NCBI RefSeq assembly: GCF_040958095.1
Contig: NC_091165.1
Span: 30,026,215 to 30,090,214, forward strand
Length of the DNA: 64,000 nucleotides
Origin: Procambarus clarkii
Taxonomy: Eukaryota > Arthropoda > Malacostraca > Decapoda > Cambaridae
Direction of reading: 5' to 3'
The notes below the pieces were generated by a model. That model was not told where the DNA came from, did not search any database, and saw nothing but the letters and a program-made list of their open reading frames with translations. Shown piece after piece: positions 46,486-61,500 of this stretch (the first letter of the stretch is position 1; the number at the start of each line of letters is the position of its first letter). Made by a program: the position numbers and the translations under genes.

Positions 46486-48305
46486 CTGCCGGCACTCGGA
46501 TGGTAATCTTGGGCATAGCATTTTATCAAATCACCTCATTCTTTGGGGCACACGTGAGGAACACAAATGCAAACAAGCCTGAATGGTCCCCAGGACTATA
46601 TACAACTGAAAACTCACACCCCAGAAGTGACTCAAACCCATACTGCCAGGAGCAACGCAACTGGTATGTACAGGGACGCCTTAATCCGCTTGACCATCAC
46701 GACCGGACAATAAGGAAGTGATAGCCGAAGCTATTTGAACCACTTCCCCGCCGGCACTCGGATGGTTATCTTGGGCATAGCATTTTATCAAATCACCTCA
46801 TTCTTTGGGGCACACATGAGGAACACAATTGCAAACAAGCCTGAATGGTCCCCAGGACTATATACAACTGAAAACTCACACCCCAGAAGTGACTCGAACC
46901 CATACTGCCAGGAGCAACGCAACTGGTATGTACAGGGACGCCTTAATCTGCTTGACCATCACGACCGGACAATAAGGAAGTGATAGCCGAAGCTATTTGA
47001 ACCACTTCCCCGCCGGCACTCAGATAGTAATCTTGGGCATAGCATTTTATCAAATCACCTTATTCTTTGGGGCACACGTGAGGAACACAAATGCAAACAA
47101 GCCTGAATGGTCCCCAGGACTATATACAACTGAAAACTCACACCCCAGAAGTGACTCGAACCCATACTGCCAGGAGCAACGCAACTGGTATGTACAGGGA
47201 CGCCTTAATCCACTTGACCATCATGACCGGACAATAAGGAAGTGATAGCCGAAGCTATTTGAACCACTTCCCCGCCGGCACTCGGATGGTAATCTTGGGC
47301 ATAGCATTTTATCAAATCACCTCCTTCTTTGGGGCACACGTGAGGAACACAAATGCAAACAAGCCTGAATGTTCCCCAGGACTATATACAACTGAAAACT
47401 CACACACCAGAAGTGACTCGAACCCATACTGCCAGGAGCAACGCAACTGGTATGTACAGGGAAGCCTTAATCCACTTGACCATCACGACCGGACAATAAA
47501 AAAGTGATAGCCGAAGCTATTTGAACCACTTCCCCTCCGGTACTCGGATGGTAATCTTGGGCATAGCATTTTATCAAATCACCTCCTTCTTTGGGGCACA
47601 CGTGAGGAACACAAATGCAAACAAGCCTGAATGGTCCCCAGGACTATATACAACTGAAAACTCACACCCCAGAAGTGATTCGAACCCATACTCTCAGGAG
47701 CAACGCAACTGGTATGTACAGGGACGCCTTAAAACGCTTGACCATCACGACCGGACAATAAGGAAGTGATAGCCGAAGCTATTTGAACCACTTCCCTCCG
47801 GCAATGAGATGGTAATCTTGGGCATATCATTTTATCAATTCACCTCATTCTTTGGGGCACACGTGAGGAACACAAATGCAAACAAGCCTGAATGGTCCCC
47901 AGGACTATATACAACTGAAAACTCACACCCCAGAAGTGACTCGAACCCATACTGCCAGGAGCAACGCAACTGGTATGTACAGGGACGCCTTAATCCGCTT
48001 GACCATCACGACCGGACAATAAGGAAGTGATAGCCGAAGCTATTTGAACCACTTCCCCGCCGGCACACGGATGGTAATCTTGGGCATAGCATTTTATCAA
48101 ATCACCTCATTCTTTGGGGCACACGTGAGGAACACAAATGCAAACAAGCCTGAATGGTCCCCAGGACTATATACAACTGAAAACTCACACCCCAGAAGTG
48201 ACTCAAACCCATACTGCCAGGAGCAACGCAACTGGTATGTACAGGGACGCCTTAAAACGCTTGACCATCACGACCGGACAATAAGGAAGTGATAGCCGAA
48301 GCTAT

Positions 48306-51300
48306 TTGAACCACTTCCCCGCCGGCACTCGGATGGTTATCTTGGGCATTGCATTTTATCAAATCACCTCATTCTTTGGGGCACACATGAGGAACACAAT
48401 TGCAAACAAGCCTGAATGGTCCCCAGGACTATATACAACTGAAAACTCACACCCCAGAAGTGACTTGAACCCATACTGCCAGGAGCAACGCAACTGGTAT
48501 GTACAGGGACGCCTTAATCTGCTTGACCATCACGACCGGACAATAAGGAAGTGATAGCCGAAGCTATTTGAACCACTTCCCCGCCGGCACTCAGATAGTA
48601 ATCTTGGGCATAGCATTTTATCAAATCACCTCATTCTTTGGGGCACACGTGAGGAACACAAATGCAAACAAGCCTGAATGGTCCCCAGGACTATATACAA
48701 CTGAAAACTCACACCCCAGAAGTGACTCGAACCCATACTGCCAGGAGCAACGCAACTGGTATGTACAGGGACGCCTTAATCCGCTTGACCATCATGACCG
48801 GACAATAAGGAAGTGATAGCCGAAGCTATTTGAACCACTTCCCCGCCGGCACTCGGATGGTAATCTTGGGCATAGCATTTTATCAAATCACCTCCTTCTT
48901 TGGGGCACACGTGAGGAACACAAATGCAAACAAGCCTGAATGTTCCCCAGGACTATATACAACTGAAAACTCACACACCAGAAGTGACTCGAACCCATAC
49001 TGCCAGGAGCAACGCAACTGGTATGTACAGGGAAGCCTTAATCCGCTTGACCATCACGACCGGACAATAAAAAAGTGATAGCCGAAGCTATTTGAACCAC
49101 TTCCCATCCGGTACTCGGATGGTAATCTTGGGCATTGCATTTTATCAAATCACCTCCTTCTTTGGGGCACACGTGAGGAACACAAATGCAAACAAGCCTG
49201 AATGGTCCCCAGGACTATATACAACTGAAAACTCACACCCCAGAAGTGATTCGAACCCATACTCTCAGGAGCAACGCAACTGGTATGTACAGGGACGCCT
49301 TAATCCGCTTGACCATCACGACCGGACAATAAGGAAGTGATAGCCGAAGCTATTTGAACCACTTCCCTCGGGCACTGAGATGGTAATCATGGGCATAGCA
49401 TTTTATCAATTCACCTCATTCTTTGGGGCACACGTGAGGAACACAAATGCAAACAAGCCTGAATGGTCCCCAGGACTATATACAACTGAAAACTCACACC
49501 CCATTAGTGACTCGAACCCATACTGCCAGGAGCAACGCAACTGGTATGTACAGGGACGCCTTAATCCGCTTGACCATCACGACTGGACAATAAGGAAGTG
49601 ATAGCCGAAGCTATTTGAACCACTTCCCCGCCGGCACTCGGATAGTAATCTTGGGCATAGCATTTTATCAAATCACCTCATTCTTTGGGGCACACGTGAG
49701 GAACACAAATGCAAACAAGCCTGAATGGTCCCCAGGACTATATACAACTGAAAACTCACACCCCAGAAGTGACTCGAACCCATACTGCCAGGAGCAACGC
49801 AACTGGTATGTACAGGGACGCCTTAATCCGCTTGACCATCACGACCGGACAATAAGGAAGTGATAGCCGAAGCTATTTGAACCACTTCCCCGCCGGCACT
49901 CGGATGGTAATCTGGGGCATAGCATTTTATCAAATCACCTCCTTCTTTGGGGCACACGTGAGGAACACAAATGCAAACAAGCCTGAATGTTCCCCAGGAC
50001 TATATACAACTGAAAACTCACACACCAGAAGTGACTCGAACCCATACTGCCAGGAGCAACGCAACTGGTATGTACAGGGACGCCTTAATCCGCTTGACCA
50101 TCACGACCGGACAATAAGGAAGTGATAGCCGAAGCTATTTGAACCACTTCCCCGCCGTCACTCTGATGGTAATCTTGGGCATAGCATTTTATCAAATCAC
50201 CTCATTCTTTGGGGCACACGTGAGGAACACAAATGCAAACAAGCCTGAATTGTCCCCAGGACTATATACAACTGAAAACTCACACCCCAGAAGTGACTCG
50301 AACCCATACTGCCAGGAGCAACGCAACTGGTATGTACAGGGACGCTTTAATCCGTTTGACCATCACGACCGGACAATAAGGAAGTGATAGCTGAAGCAAT
50401 TTGAACCACTTCCCTGCCGGCACTCGGATGGTAATCTTGGGCATAGCATTTTATCAAATCACCTCATTCTTTGGGGCACACGTGAGGAACACAAATGCAA
50501 ACAAGCCTGAATGGTCCCCAGGACTATATACAACTGAAAACTCACACCCCAGAAGTGACTCAAACCCATACTGCCAGGAGCAACGCAACTGGTATGTACA
50601 GGGACGCCTTAAAACGCTTGACCATCACGACCGGACAATAAGGAAGTGATAGCCGAAGCTATTTGAACCACTTCCCCGCCGGCACTCGGATGGTTATCTT
50701 GGGCATAGCATTTTATCAAATCACCTCATTCTTTGGGGCACACATGAGGAACACAATTGCAAACAAGCCTGAATGGTCCCCAGGACTATATACAACTGAA
50801 AACTCACACCCCAGAAGTGACTTGAACCCATACTGCCAGGAGCAACGCAACTGGTATGTACAGGGACGCCTTAATCTGCTTGACCATCACGACCGGACAA
50901 TAAGGAAGTGATAGCCGAAGCTATTTGAACCACTTCCCCGCCGGCACTCAGATAGTAATCTTGGGCATAGCATTTTATCAAATCACCTCATTCTTTGGGG
51001 CACACGTGAGGAACACAAATGCAAACAAGCCTGAATGGTCCCCAGGACTATATACAACTGAAAACTCACACCCCAGAAGTGACTCGAACCCATACTGCCA
51101 GGAGCAACGCAACTGGTATGTACAGGGACGCCTTAATCCGCTTGACCATCATGACCGGACAATAAGGAAGTGATAGCCGAAGCTATTTGAACCACTTCCC
51201 CGCCGGCACTCGGATGGTAATCTTGGGCATAGCATTTTATCAAATCACCTCCTTCTTTGGGGCACACGTGAGGAACACAAATGCAAACAAGCCTGAATGT

Positions 51301-54300
51301 TCCCCAGGACTATATACAACTGAAAACTCACACACCAGAAGTGACTCGAACCCATACTGCCAGGAGCAACGCAACTGGTATGTACAGGGAAGCCTTAATC
51401 CGCTTGACCATCACGACCGGACAATAAAAAAGTGATAGCCGAAGCTATTTGAACCACTTCCCCTCCGGTACTCGGATGGTAATCTTGGGCATTGCATTTT
51501 ATCAAATCACCTCCTTCTTTGGGGCACACGTGAGGAACACAAATGCAAACAAGCCTGAATGGTCCCCAGGACTATATACAACTGAAAACTCACACCCCAG
51601 AAGTGATTCGAACCCATACTCTCAGGAGCAACGCAACTGGTATGTACAGGGACGCCTTAATCCGCTTGACCATCACGACCGGACAATAAGGAAGTGATAG
51701 CCGAAGCTATTTGAACCACTTCCCTCGGGCACTGAGATGGTAATCTTGGGCATAGCATTTTATCAATTCACCTCATTCTTTGGGGCACACGTGAGGAACA
51801 CAAATGCAAACAAGCCTGAATGGTCCCCAGGACTATATACAACTGAAAACTCACACCCCATTAGTGACTCGAACCCATACTGCCAGGAGCAACGCAACTG
51901 GTATGTACAGGGACGCCTTAATCCGCTTGACCATCACGACTGGACAATAAGGAAGTGATAGCCGAAGCTATTTGAACCACTTCCCCGCCGGCACTCGGAT
52001 AGTAATCTTGGGCATAGCATTTTATCAAATCACCTCATTCTTTGGGGCACACGTGAGGAACACAAATGCAAACAAGCCTGAATGGTCCCCAGGACTATAT
52101 ACAACTGAAAACTCACACCCCAGAAGTGACTCGAACCCATACTGCCAGGAGCAACGCAACTGGTATGTACAGGGACGCCTTAATCCGCTTGACCATCACG
52201 ACCGGACAATAAGGAAGTGATAGCCGAAGCTATTTGAACCACTTCCCCGCCGGCACTCGGATGGTAATCTGGGGCATAGCATTTTATCAAATCACCTCCT
52301 TCTTTGGGGCACACGTGAGGAACACAAATGCAAACAAGCCTGAATGTTCCCCAGGACTATATACAACTGAAAACTCACACACCAGAAGTGACTCGAACCC
52401 ATACTGCCAGGAGCAACGCAACTGGTATGTACAGGGACGCCTTAATCCGCTTGACCATCACGACCGGACAATAAGGAAGTGATAGCCGAAGCTATTTGAA
52501 CTACTTCCCCGCTGTCACTCTGATGGTAATCTTGGGCATAGCATTTTATCAAATCACCTCATTCTTTGGGGCACACGTGAGGAACACAAATGCAAACAAG
52601 CCTGAATGGTCCCCAGGACTATATACAACTGAAAACTCACACCCCAGAAGTGACTCGAACCCATACTGCCAGGAGCAACGCAACTGGTATGTACAGGGAC
52701 GCTTTAATCCGCTTGACCATCACGACCGGACAATAAGGAAGTGATAGCTGAAGCAATTTGAACCACTTCCCTGCCGGCACTCGGATGGTAATCTTGGGCA
52801 TAGCATTTTATCAAATCACCTCATTCTTTGGGGCACACGTGAGGAACACAAATGCAAACAAGCCTGAATGGTCCCCAGGACTATATACAACTGAAAACTC
52901 ACACCCCAGAAGTGACTCAAACCCATACTGCCAGGAGCAACGCAACTGGTATGTACAGGGACGCCTTAATCCGCTTGACCATCACGACCGGACAATAAGG
53001 AAGTGATAGCCGAAGCTATTTGAACCACTTCCCCGCCGGCACTCGGATGGTTATCTTGGGCATAGCATTTTATCAAATCACCTCATTCTTTGGGGCACAC
53101 ATGAGGAACACAATTGCAAACAAGCCTGAATGGTCCCCAGGACTATATACAACTGAAAACTCACACCCCAGAAGTGACTCAAACCCATACTGCCAGGAGC
53201 AACGCAACTGGTATGTACAGGGACGCCTTAATCTGCTTGACCATCACGACCGGACAATAAGGAAGTGATAGCCGAAGCTATTTGAACCACTTCCCCGCCG
53301 GCACTCAGATAGTAATCTTGGGTATAGCATTTTATCAAGTCACCTCATTCTTTGGGGCACACGTGAGGAACACAAATGCAAACAAGCCTGAATGGTCCCC
53401 AGGACTATATACAACTGAAAACTCACACCCCAGAAGTGACTCGAACCCATACTGCCAGGAGCAACGCAACTGGTATGTACAGGGACGCCTTAATCCGCTT
53501 GACCATCATGACCGGACAATAAGGAAGTGATAGCCGAAGCTATTTGAACCACTTCCCTGCCGGCACTCGGATGGTAATCTTGGGCATAGCATTTTATCAA
53601 ATCACCTCCTTCTTTGGGGCACACGTGAGGAACACAAATGCAAACAAGCCTGAATGTTCCCCAGGACTATATACAACTGAAAACTCACACACCAGAAGTG
53701 ACTCGAACCCATACTGCCAAGAGCAACGCAACTGGTATGTACAGGGAAGCCTTAATCCGCTTGACCATCACGACCGGACAATAAAAAAGTGATAGCCGAA
53801 GCTATTTGAACCACTTCCCCTCCGGTACTCGGATGGTAATCTTGGGCATAGCATTTTATCAAATCACCTCCTTCTTTGGGGCACACGTGAGGAACACAAA
53901 TGCAAACAAGCCTGAATGGTCCCCAGGACTATATACAACTGAAAACTCACACCCCAGAAGTGATTCGAACCCATACTCTCAGGAGCAACGCAACTGGTAT
54001 GTACAGGGACGCCTTAATCCGCTTGACCATCACGACCGGACAATAAGGAAGTGATAGCCGAAGCTATTTGAACCACTTCCCTCCGGCACTGAGATGGTAA
54101 TCATGGGCATAGCATTTTATCAATTCACCTCATTCTTTGGGGCACACGTGAGGAACACAAATGCAAACAAGCCTGAATGGTCCCCAGGACTATATACAAC
54201 TGAAAACTCACACCCCATTAGTGACTCGAACCCATACTGCCAGGAGCAACGCAACTGGTATGTACAGGGACGCCTTAATCCGCTTGACCATCACGACTGG

Positions 54301-55120
54301 ACAATAAGGAAGTGATAGCCGAAGCTATTTGAACCACTTCCCCGCCGGCACTCGGATAGTAATCTTGGGCATAGCATTTTATCAAATCACCTCATTCTTT
54401 GGGGCACACGTGAGGAACACAAATGCAAACAAGCCTGAATGGTCCCCAGGACTATATACAACTGAAAACTCACACCCCAGAAGTGACTCGAACTCATACT
54501 GCCAGGAGCAACGCAACTGGTATGTACAGGGACGCCTTAATCCGCTTGACCATCACGACCGGACAATAAGGAAGTGATAGCCGAAGCTATTTGAACCACT
54601 TCCCCGCCGGCACTCGGATGGTAATCTGGGGCATAGCATTTTATCAAATCACCTCCTTCTTTGGGGCACACGTGAGGAACACAAATGCAAACAAGCCTGA
54701 ATGTTCCCCAGGACTATATACAACTGAAAACTCACACACCAGAAGTGACTCGAACCCATACTGCCAGGAGCCACGCAACTGGTATGTACAGGGAAGCCTT
54801 AATCCGCTTGACCATCACGACCGGACAATAAAGAAGTGATAGCCGAAGCTATTTGAACCACTTCCCCTCCGATACTCGGATGGTAATCTTGGGCATAGCA
54901 TTTTATCAAATCACCTCCTTCTTTGGGGCACACGTAAGGAACACAAATGCAAACAAGCCTGAATGGTCCCCAGGACTATATACAACTGAAAACTCACACC
55001 CCAGAAGTGATTCGAACCCATACTCTCAGGAGCAACGCAACTGGTATGTACAGGGACGCCTTAAAACGCTTGACCATCACGACCGGACAATAAGGAAGTG
55101 ATAGCCGAAGCTATTTGAAC
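48306..55120. repeat. higher-order repeat, period 2,357 bp (9 monomers)
   Basis: Nine-monomer blocks begin at 48306, 50663 and 53020 (8 x 262 + 261 bp). The first two share private GTGACTTGAACCC and CTTAAAACGC variants. All three share the ordered series GGTTATC/ACATGAGG, CAGATAGTAATC, ATGTTCCCC, CTCCGGTACTCGG and CATTAGTGAC. Confidence 0.9.
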
Positions 55121-58100
55121 CACTTCCCTCCGGCACTGAGATGGTAATCTTGGGCATAGCATTTTATCAATTCACCTCATTCTTTGGGGCACAAGTGAGG
55201 AACACAAATGCAAACAAGCCTAAATGGTCCCCAGGACTATATACAACTGAAAACTTACACCCCATTAGTGACTCGAACCCATACTGCCAGGAGCAACGCA
55301 ACTGGTATGTACAGGGACGCCTTAATCCGCTTGACCATCACGACCGGACAATAAGGAAGTGATAGCCGAAACTATTTGAACCACTTCCCTCCGGCACTGA
55401 GATGGTAATCTTGGGCATAGCATTTTATCAATTCACCTCATTCTTTGGGGCACACGTGAGGAACACAAATGCAAACAAGCCTGAATGGTCCCCAGGACTA
55501 TATACAACTGAAAACTCACACCCCAGAAGTGACTCGAACCCATACTGCCAGGAGCAACGCAACTGGTATGTACAGGGACGCCTTAATCCGCTTGACGATC
55601 ACGACCGGACAATAAGGAAGTGATAGCCGAAGCTATTTGAACCACATCCCCGCCGGCACTCGGATGGTAATCTTGGGCATAGCATTTTATCAAATCACCT
55701 CCTTCTTTGGGGCACACGTGAGGAACACAAATGCAAACAAGCCTGAATGGTCCCCAGGACTATATACAACTGAAAACTCACACCCCAGAAGTGACTCAAA
55801 CCCATACTGCCAGGAGCAACGCAACTGGTATGTACAGGGACGCCTTAATCTGCTTGACCATCACGACCGGACAATAAGGAAGTGATAGCCGAAGCTATTT
55901 GAACCACTTCCCCGCCGGCACTCAGATAGTAATCTTGGGTATAGCATTTTATCAAGTCACCTCATTCTTTGGGGCACACGTGAGGAACACAAATGCAAAC
56001 AAGCCTGAATGGTCCCCAGGACTATATACAACTGAAAACTCACACCCCAGAAGTGACTCGAACCCATACTGCCAGGAGCAACGCAACTGGTATGTACAGG
56101 GACGCCTTAATCCGCTTGACCATCATGACCGGACAATGAGGAAGTGATAGCCGAAGCTATTTGAACCACTTCCCTGCCGGCACTCGGATGGTAATCTTGG
56201 GCATAGCATTTTATCAAATCACCTCCTTCTTTGGGGCACACGTGAGGAACACAAATGCAAACAAGCCTGAATGTTCCCCAGGACTATATACAACTGAAAA
56301 CTCACACACCAGAAGTGACTCGAACCCATACTGCTAGGAGCAACGCAACTGGTATGTACAGGGAAGCCTTAATCCGCTTGACCATCACGACCGGACAATA
56401 AAAAAGTGATAGCCGAAGCTATTTGAACCACTTCCCCTCCGGTACTCGGATGGTAATCTTGGGCATAGCATTTTATCAAATCACCTCCTTCTTTGGGGCA
56501 CACGTGAGGAACACAAATGCAAACAAGCCTGAATGGTCCCCAGGACTATATACAACTGAAAACTCACACCCCAGAAGTGATTTGAACCCATACTCTCAGG
56601 AGCAACGCAACTGGTATGTACAGGGACGCCTTAATCCGCTTGACCATCACGACCGGACAATAAGGAAGTGATAGCCGAAGCTATTTGAACCACTTCCCTC
56701 CGGCACTGAGATGGTAATCATGGGCATAGCATTTTATCAATTCACCTCATTCTTTGGGGCACACGTGAGGAACACAAATGCAAACAAGCCTGAATGGTCC
56801 CCAGGACTATATACAACTGAAAACTCACACCCCATTAGTGACTCGAACCCATACTGCCAGGAGCAACGCAACTGGTATGTACAGGGACGCCTTAATCCGC
56901 TTGACCATCACGACTGGACAATAAGGAAGTGATAGCCGAAGCTATTTGAACCACTTCCCCGCCGGCACTCGGATAGTAATCTTGGGCATAGCATTTTATC
57001 AAATCACCTCATTCTTTGGGGCACACGTGAGGAACACAAATGCAAACAAGCCTGAATGGTCCCCAGGACTATATACAACTGAAAACTCACACCCCAGAAG
57101 TGACTCGAACTCATACTGCCAGGAGCAACGCAACTGGTATGTACAGGGACGCCTTAATCCGCTTGACCATCACGACCGGACAATAAGGAAGTGATAGCCG
57201 AAGCTATTTGAACCACTTCCCCGCCGGCACTCGGATGGTAATCTGGGGCATAGCATTTTATCAAATCACCTCCTTCTTTGGGGCACACGTGAGGAACACA
57301 AATGCAAACAAGCCTGAATGTTCCCCAGGACTATATACAACTGAAAACTCACACACCAGAAGTGACTCGAACCCATACTGCCAGGAGCCACGCAACTGGT
57401 ATGTACAGGGAAGCCTTAATCCGCTTGACCATCACGACCGGACAATAAAGAAGTGATAGCCGAAGCTATTTGAACCACTTCCCCTCCGATACTCGGATGG
57501 TAATCTTGGGCATAGCATTTTATCAAATCACCTCCTTCTTTGGGGCACACGTAAGGAACACAAATGCAAACAAGCCTGAATGGTCCCCAGGACTATATAC
57601 AACTGAAAACTCACACCCCAGAAGTGATTCGAACCCATACTCTCAGGAGCAACGCAACTGGTATGTACAGGGACGCCTTAAAACGCTTGACCATCACGAC
57701 CGGACAATAACGAAGTGATAGCCGAAGCTATTTGAACCACTTCCCTCCGGCACTGAGATGGTAATCTTGGGCATTGCATTTTATCAATTCACCTCATTCT
57801 TTGGGGCACACGTGAGGAACACAAATGCAAACAAGCCTAAATGGTCCCCAGGACTATATACAACTGAAAACTTACACCCCATTAGTGACTCGAACCCATA
57901 CTGCCAGGAGCAACGCAACTGGTATGTACAGGGACGCCTAAATCCGCTTGACCATCACGACCGGACAATAAGGAAGTGATAGCCGAAACTATTTGAACCA
58001 CTTCCCTCCGGCACTGAGATGGTAATCTTGGGCATAGCATTTTATCAATTCACCTCATTCTTTGGGGCACACGTGAGGAACACAAATGCAAACAAGCCTG

Positions 58101-58515
58101 AATGGTCCCCAGGACTATATACAACTGAAAACTCACACCCCAGAAGTGACTCGAACCCATACTGCCAGGAGCAACGCAACTGGTATGTACAGGGACGCCT
58201 TAATCCGCTTGACGATCACGACCGGACAATAAGGAAGTGATAGCCGAAGCTATTTGAACCACTTCCCCGCCGGCACTCGGATGGTAATCTTGGGCATAGC
58301 ATTTTATCAAATCACCTCCTTCTTTGGGGCACACGTGAGGAACACAAATGCAAACAAGCCTGAATTGTCCCCAGGACTATATACAACTGAAAACTCACAC
58401 CCCAGAAGTGACTCGAACCCATACTGCCAGGAGCAACGCAACTGGTATGTACAGGGACGCCTTAATCCGCTTGACGATCACGACCGGACAATAAGGAAGT
58501 GATAGCTGAAGCTAT
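53282..58515. repeat. tandem duplication of a 2,617-bp block (10 monomers)
   Basis: 53282-55898 and 55899-58515 have the same order of private variants: TATCAAGTCACC at about 53333 and 55950, CGAACTCATACTG at about 54489 and 57106, CTCCGATACTCGG, GCACACGTAAGG, and AACTTACACCCC. Three monomers are 261 bp. It overlaps the third 2,357-bp block, showing nested amplification. Confidence 0.9.
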
Positions 58516-61500
58516 TTGAACCACTTCCCCGCCGGCACTCGGATGGTAATCTTGGGCATAGCATTTTATCAAATCACCTCCTTCTTTGGGGCACACGTGA
58601 GGAACACAAATGCAAACAAGCCTGAATGTTCCCCAGGACTATATACAACTGAAAACTCACACACCAGAAGTGACTCGAACCCATACTGCGAGGAGCCACG
58701 CAACTGGTATGTACAGGGAAGCCTTAATCCGCTTGACCATCACGACCGGGCAATAAAGAAGTGATAGCCGAAGCTATTTGAACCACTTCCCCTCCGGTAC
58801 TCGGATGGTAATCTTGGGCATAGCATTTTATCAAATCACCTCCTTCTTTGGGGCACACGTGAGGAACACAAATGCAAACAAGCCTGAATGGTCCCCAGGA
58901 CTATATACAACTGAAAACTCACACCCCAGAAGTGATTCGAACCCATACTCTCAGGAGCAACGCAACTGGTATGTACAGGGACGCCTTAAAACGCTTGACC
59001 ATCACGACCGGACAATAAGGAAGTGATAGCCGAAGCTATTTGAACCACTTCCCTCCGGCACTGAGATGGTAATCTTGGGCATATCATTTTATCAATTCAA
59101 CTCATTCTTTGGGGCACACGTGAGGAACACAAATGCAAACAAGCCTGAATGGTCCCCAGGACTATATACAACTGAAAACTCACACCCCAGAAGTGACTCG
59201 AACCCATACTGCCAGGAGCAACGCAACTGGTATGTACAGGGACGCCTTAATCCGCTTGACCATCACGACCGGACAATAAGGAAGTGATAGCCGAAGCTAT
59301 TTGAACCACTTCCCCGCCGTCACTCTGATGGTAATCTTGGGCATAGCATTTTATCAAATCACCTCATTCTTTGGGGCACACGTGAGGAACACAAATGCAA
59401 ACAAGCCTGAATGGTCCCCAGGACTATATACAACAGAAAACTCACACCCCAGAAGTGACTCGAACCCATACTGCCAGGAGCAACGCAACTGGTATGTACA
59501 GGGACGCCTTAATCCGCTTGACCATCACGACCGGACAATAAGGAAGTGATAGCTGAAGCAATTTGAACCACTTCCCTGCCGGCACTCGGATGGTAATCTT
59601 GGGCATAGCATTTTATCAAATCACCTCATTCTTTGGGGCACACGTGAGGAACACAAATGCAAACAAGCCTGAATGGTCCCCAGGACTATATACAACTGAA
59701 AACTCACACCCCAGAAGTGACTCGAACCCATACTGACAGGAGCAACGCAACTGGTATGTACAGGGACGCCTTAATCCGCTTGACCATCACGACCGGACAA
59801 TAAGGAAGTGATAGCCGAAGCTATTTGAACCACTTCCCTGCCGGCACTCGGATGGTTATCTTGGGCATAGCATTTTATCAAATCACCTCATTCTTTGGGG
59901 CACACATGAGGAACACAATTGCAAACAAGCCTGAATGGTCCCCAGGACTATATACAACTGAAAACTCACACCCCAGAAGTGACTCGAACCCATACTGCCA
60001 GGAGCAACGCAACTGGTATGTACAGGGACGCCTTAATCTGCTTGACCTTCACGATTGGACAATAAGGAAGTGATAGCCGAAGCTATTTGAACCACTTCCC
60101 CGCCGGCACTCAGATAGTAATCTTGGGCATAGCATTTTATCAAATCACCTCATTCTTTGGGGCACACGTGAGGAACACAAATGCAAACAAGCCTGAATGG
60201 TCCCCAGGACTATATACAACTGAAAACTCACACCCCAGAAGTGACTCGAACCCATACTGCCAGGAGCAACGCAACTGGTATGTACAGGGACGCCTTAATC
60301 CGCTTGACCATCATGACCGGACAATAAGGAAGTGATAGCCAAAGCTATTTGAACCACTTCCCCGCCGGCACTCGGATGGTAATCTTGGGCATAGCATTTT
60401 ATCAAATCACCTCATTCTTTGGGGCACACGTGAGGAACACAAATGCAAACAAGCCTGAATGGTCCCCAGGACTATATACAACTGAAAACTCACAACCCAG
60501 AAATACTGCCAGGAGCAACACAACTGGTATGTACAGGGACGCCTTAATCCGCTTGACCATCACGACCGGACAATAAGGAAGTGATAGCCGAAGCTATTTC
60601 AACCACTTCCCCGCCGGCACTCGGATGGTAATCCTGGGCATAGCATTTTATCAAATCACCTCATTCTTTGGGGCACACGTGAGGAACACAAATGCAAACA
60701 AGCCTGAATGGTCCCCAGGACTATATACAACTGAAAACTCACACCCCAGAAGTGACTCGAACCCATACTGCCAGGAGCAACGCAACTGGTATGTACAGGG
60801 ATGCCTTAATCCACTTGACTATCACGACCGGACAATAAGGAAGTGATAGCCGAAGCTATTTGAACCACTTCCCCGCCGGCACTCGGATGGTAATCTTGGG
60901 CATAGCATTTTATCAAATCACCTCCTTCTTTGGGGCACACGTGAGGAACACAAATGCAAACAAGCCTGAATGGTCCCCAGGACTAAATACAACTGAAAAC
61001 TCACACCCCAGAAGTGACTCGAACCCATACTGCCAGGAGCAACGCAACTGGTATGTACAGGGACGCCTTAATCCGCTTGACCATCACGACCGGACAATAA
61101 GGAAGTGATAGCCGAAGCTATTTGAACCACTTCCCCGCCGGCACTCGAATGGTAATCTTGGGCATAGCATTTTATCAAATCACCTCCTTCTTTGGGGCAC
61201 ACGTGAGGAACACAAATGCAAACAAGCCTGAATGGTCCCCAGGACTATATACAACTGAAAACTCACACCCCAGAAGTGACTCGAACCCATACTACCAGGA
61301 GCAACACAACTGGTATGTACAGGGACGCCTTAATCCGCTTGACCATCACGACCGGACAATAAAGAAGTGATAGCCGAAGCTATTTGAACCACTTCCCCGC
61401 CGGCACTCGGATGGTAATCATGGGCATAGCATTTTATCAAATCACCTCATTCTTTGGGGCACACGTGAGGAACACAAATGCAAACAAGCCTGAATGGTCC

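Larger units (their letters stand above)
39150..60340. repeat. second variant domain of the satellite
   Basis: Monomers here carry a different set of diagnostic variants from those at about 19-39 kb. These include CTGAATGTTCCCC with CACACACCAG, CCCCATTAGTGAC, TATCAATTCACC with CTCCGGCACTGAG, ACTCAGATAGTAATC, ACACATGAGG with ACAATTGC, and CTTAAAACGCTTG. The first few monomers (18058-19060) resemble this domain, and monomers after 60340 resemble the other, so the array is a mosaic. Confidence 0.8.
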
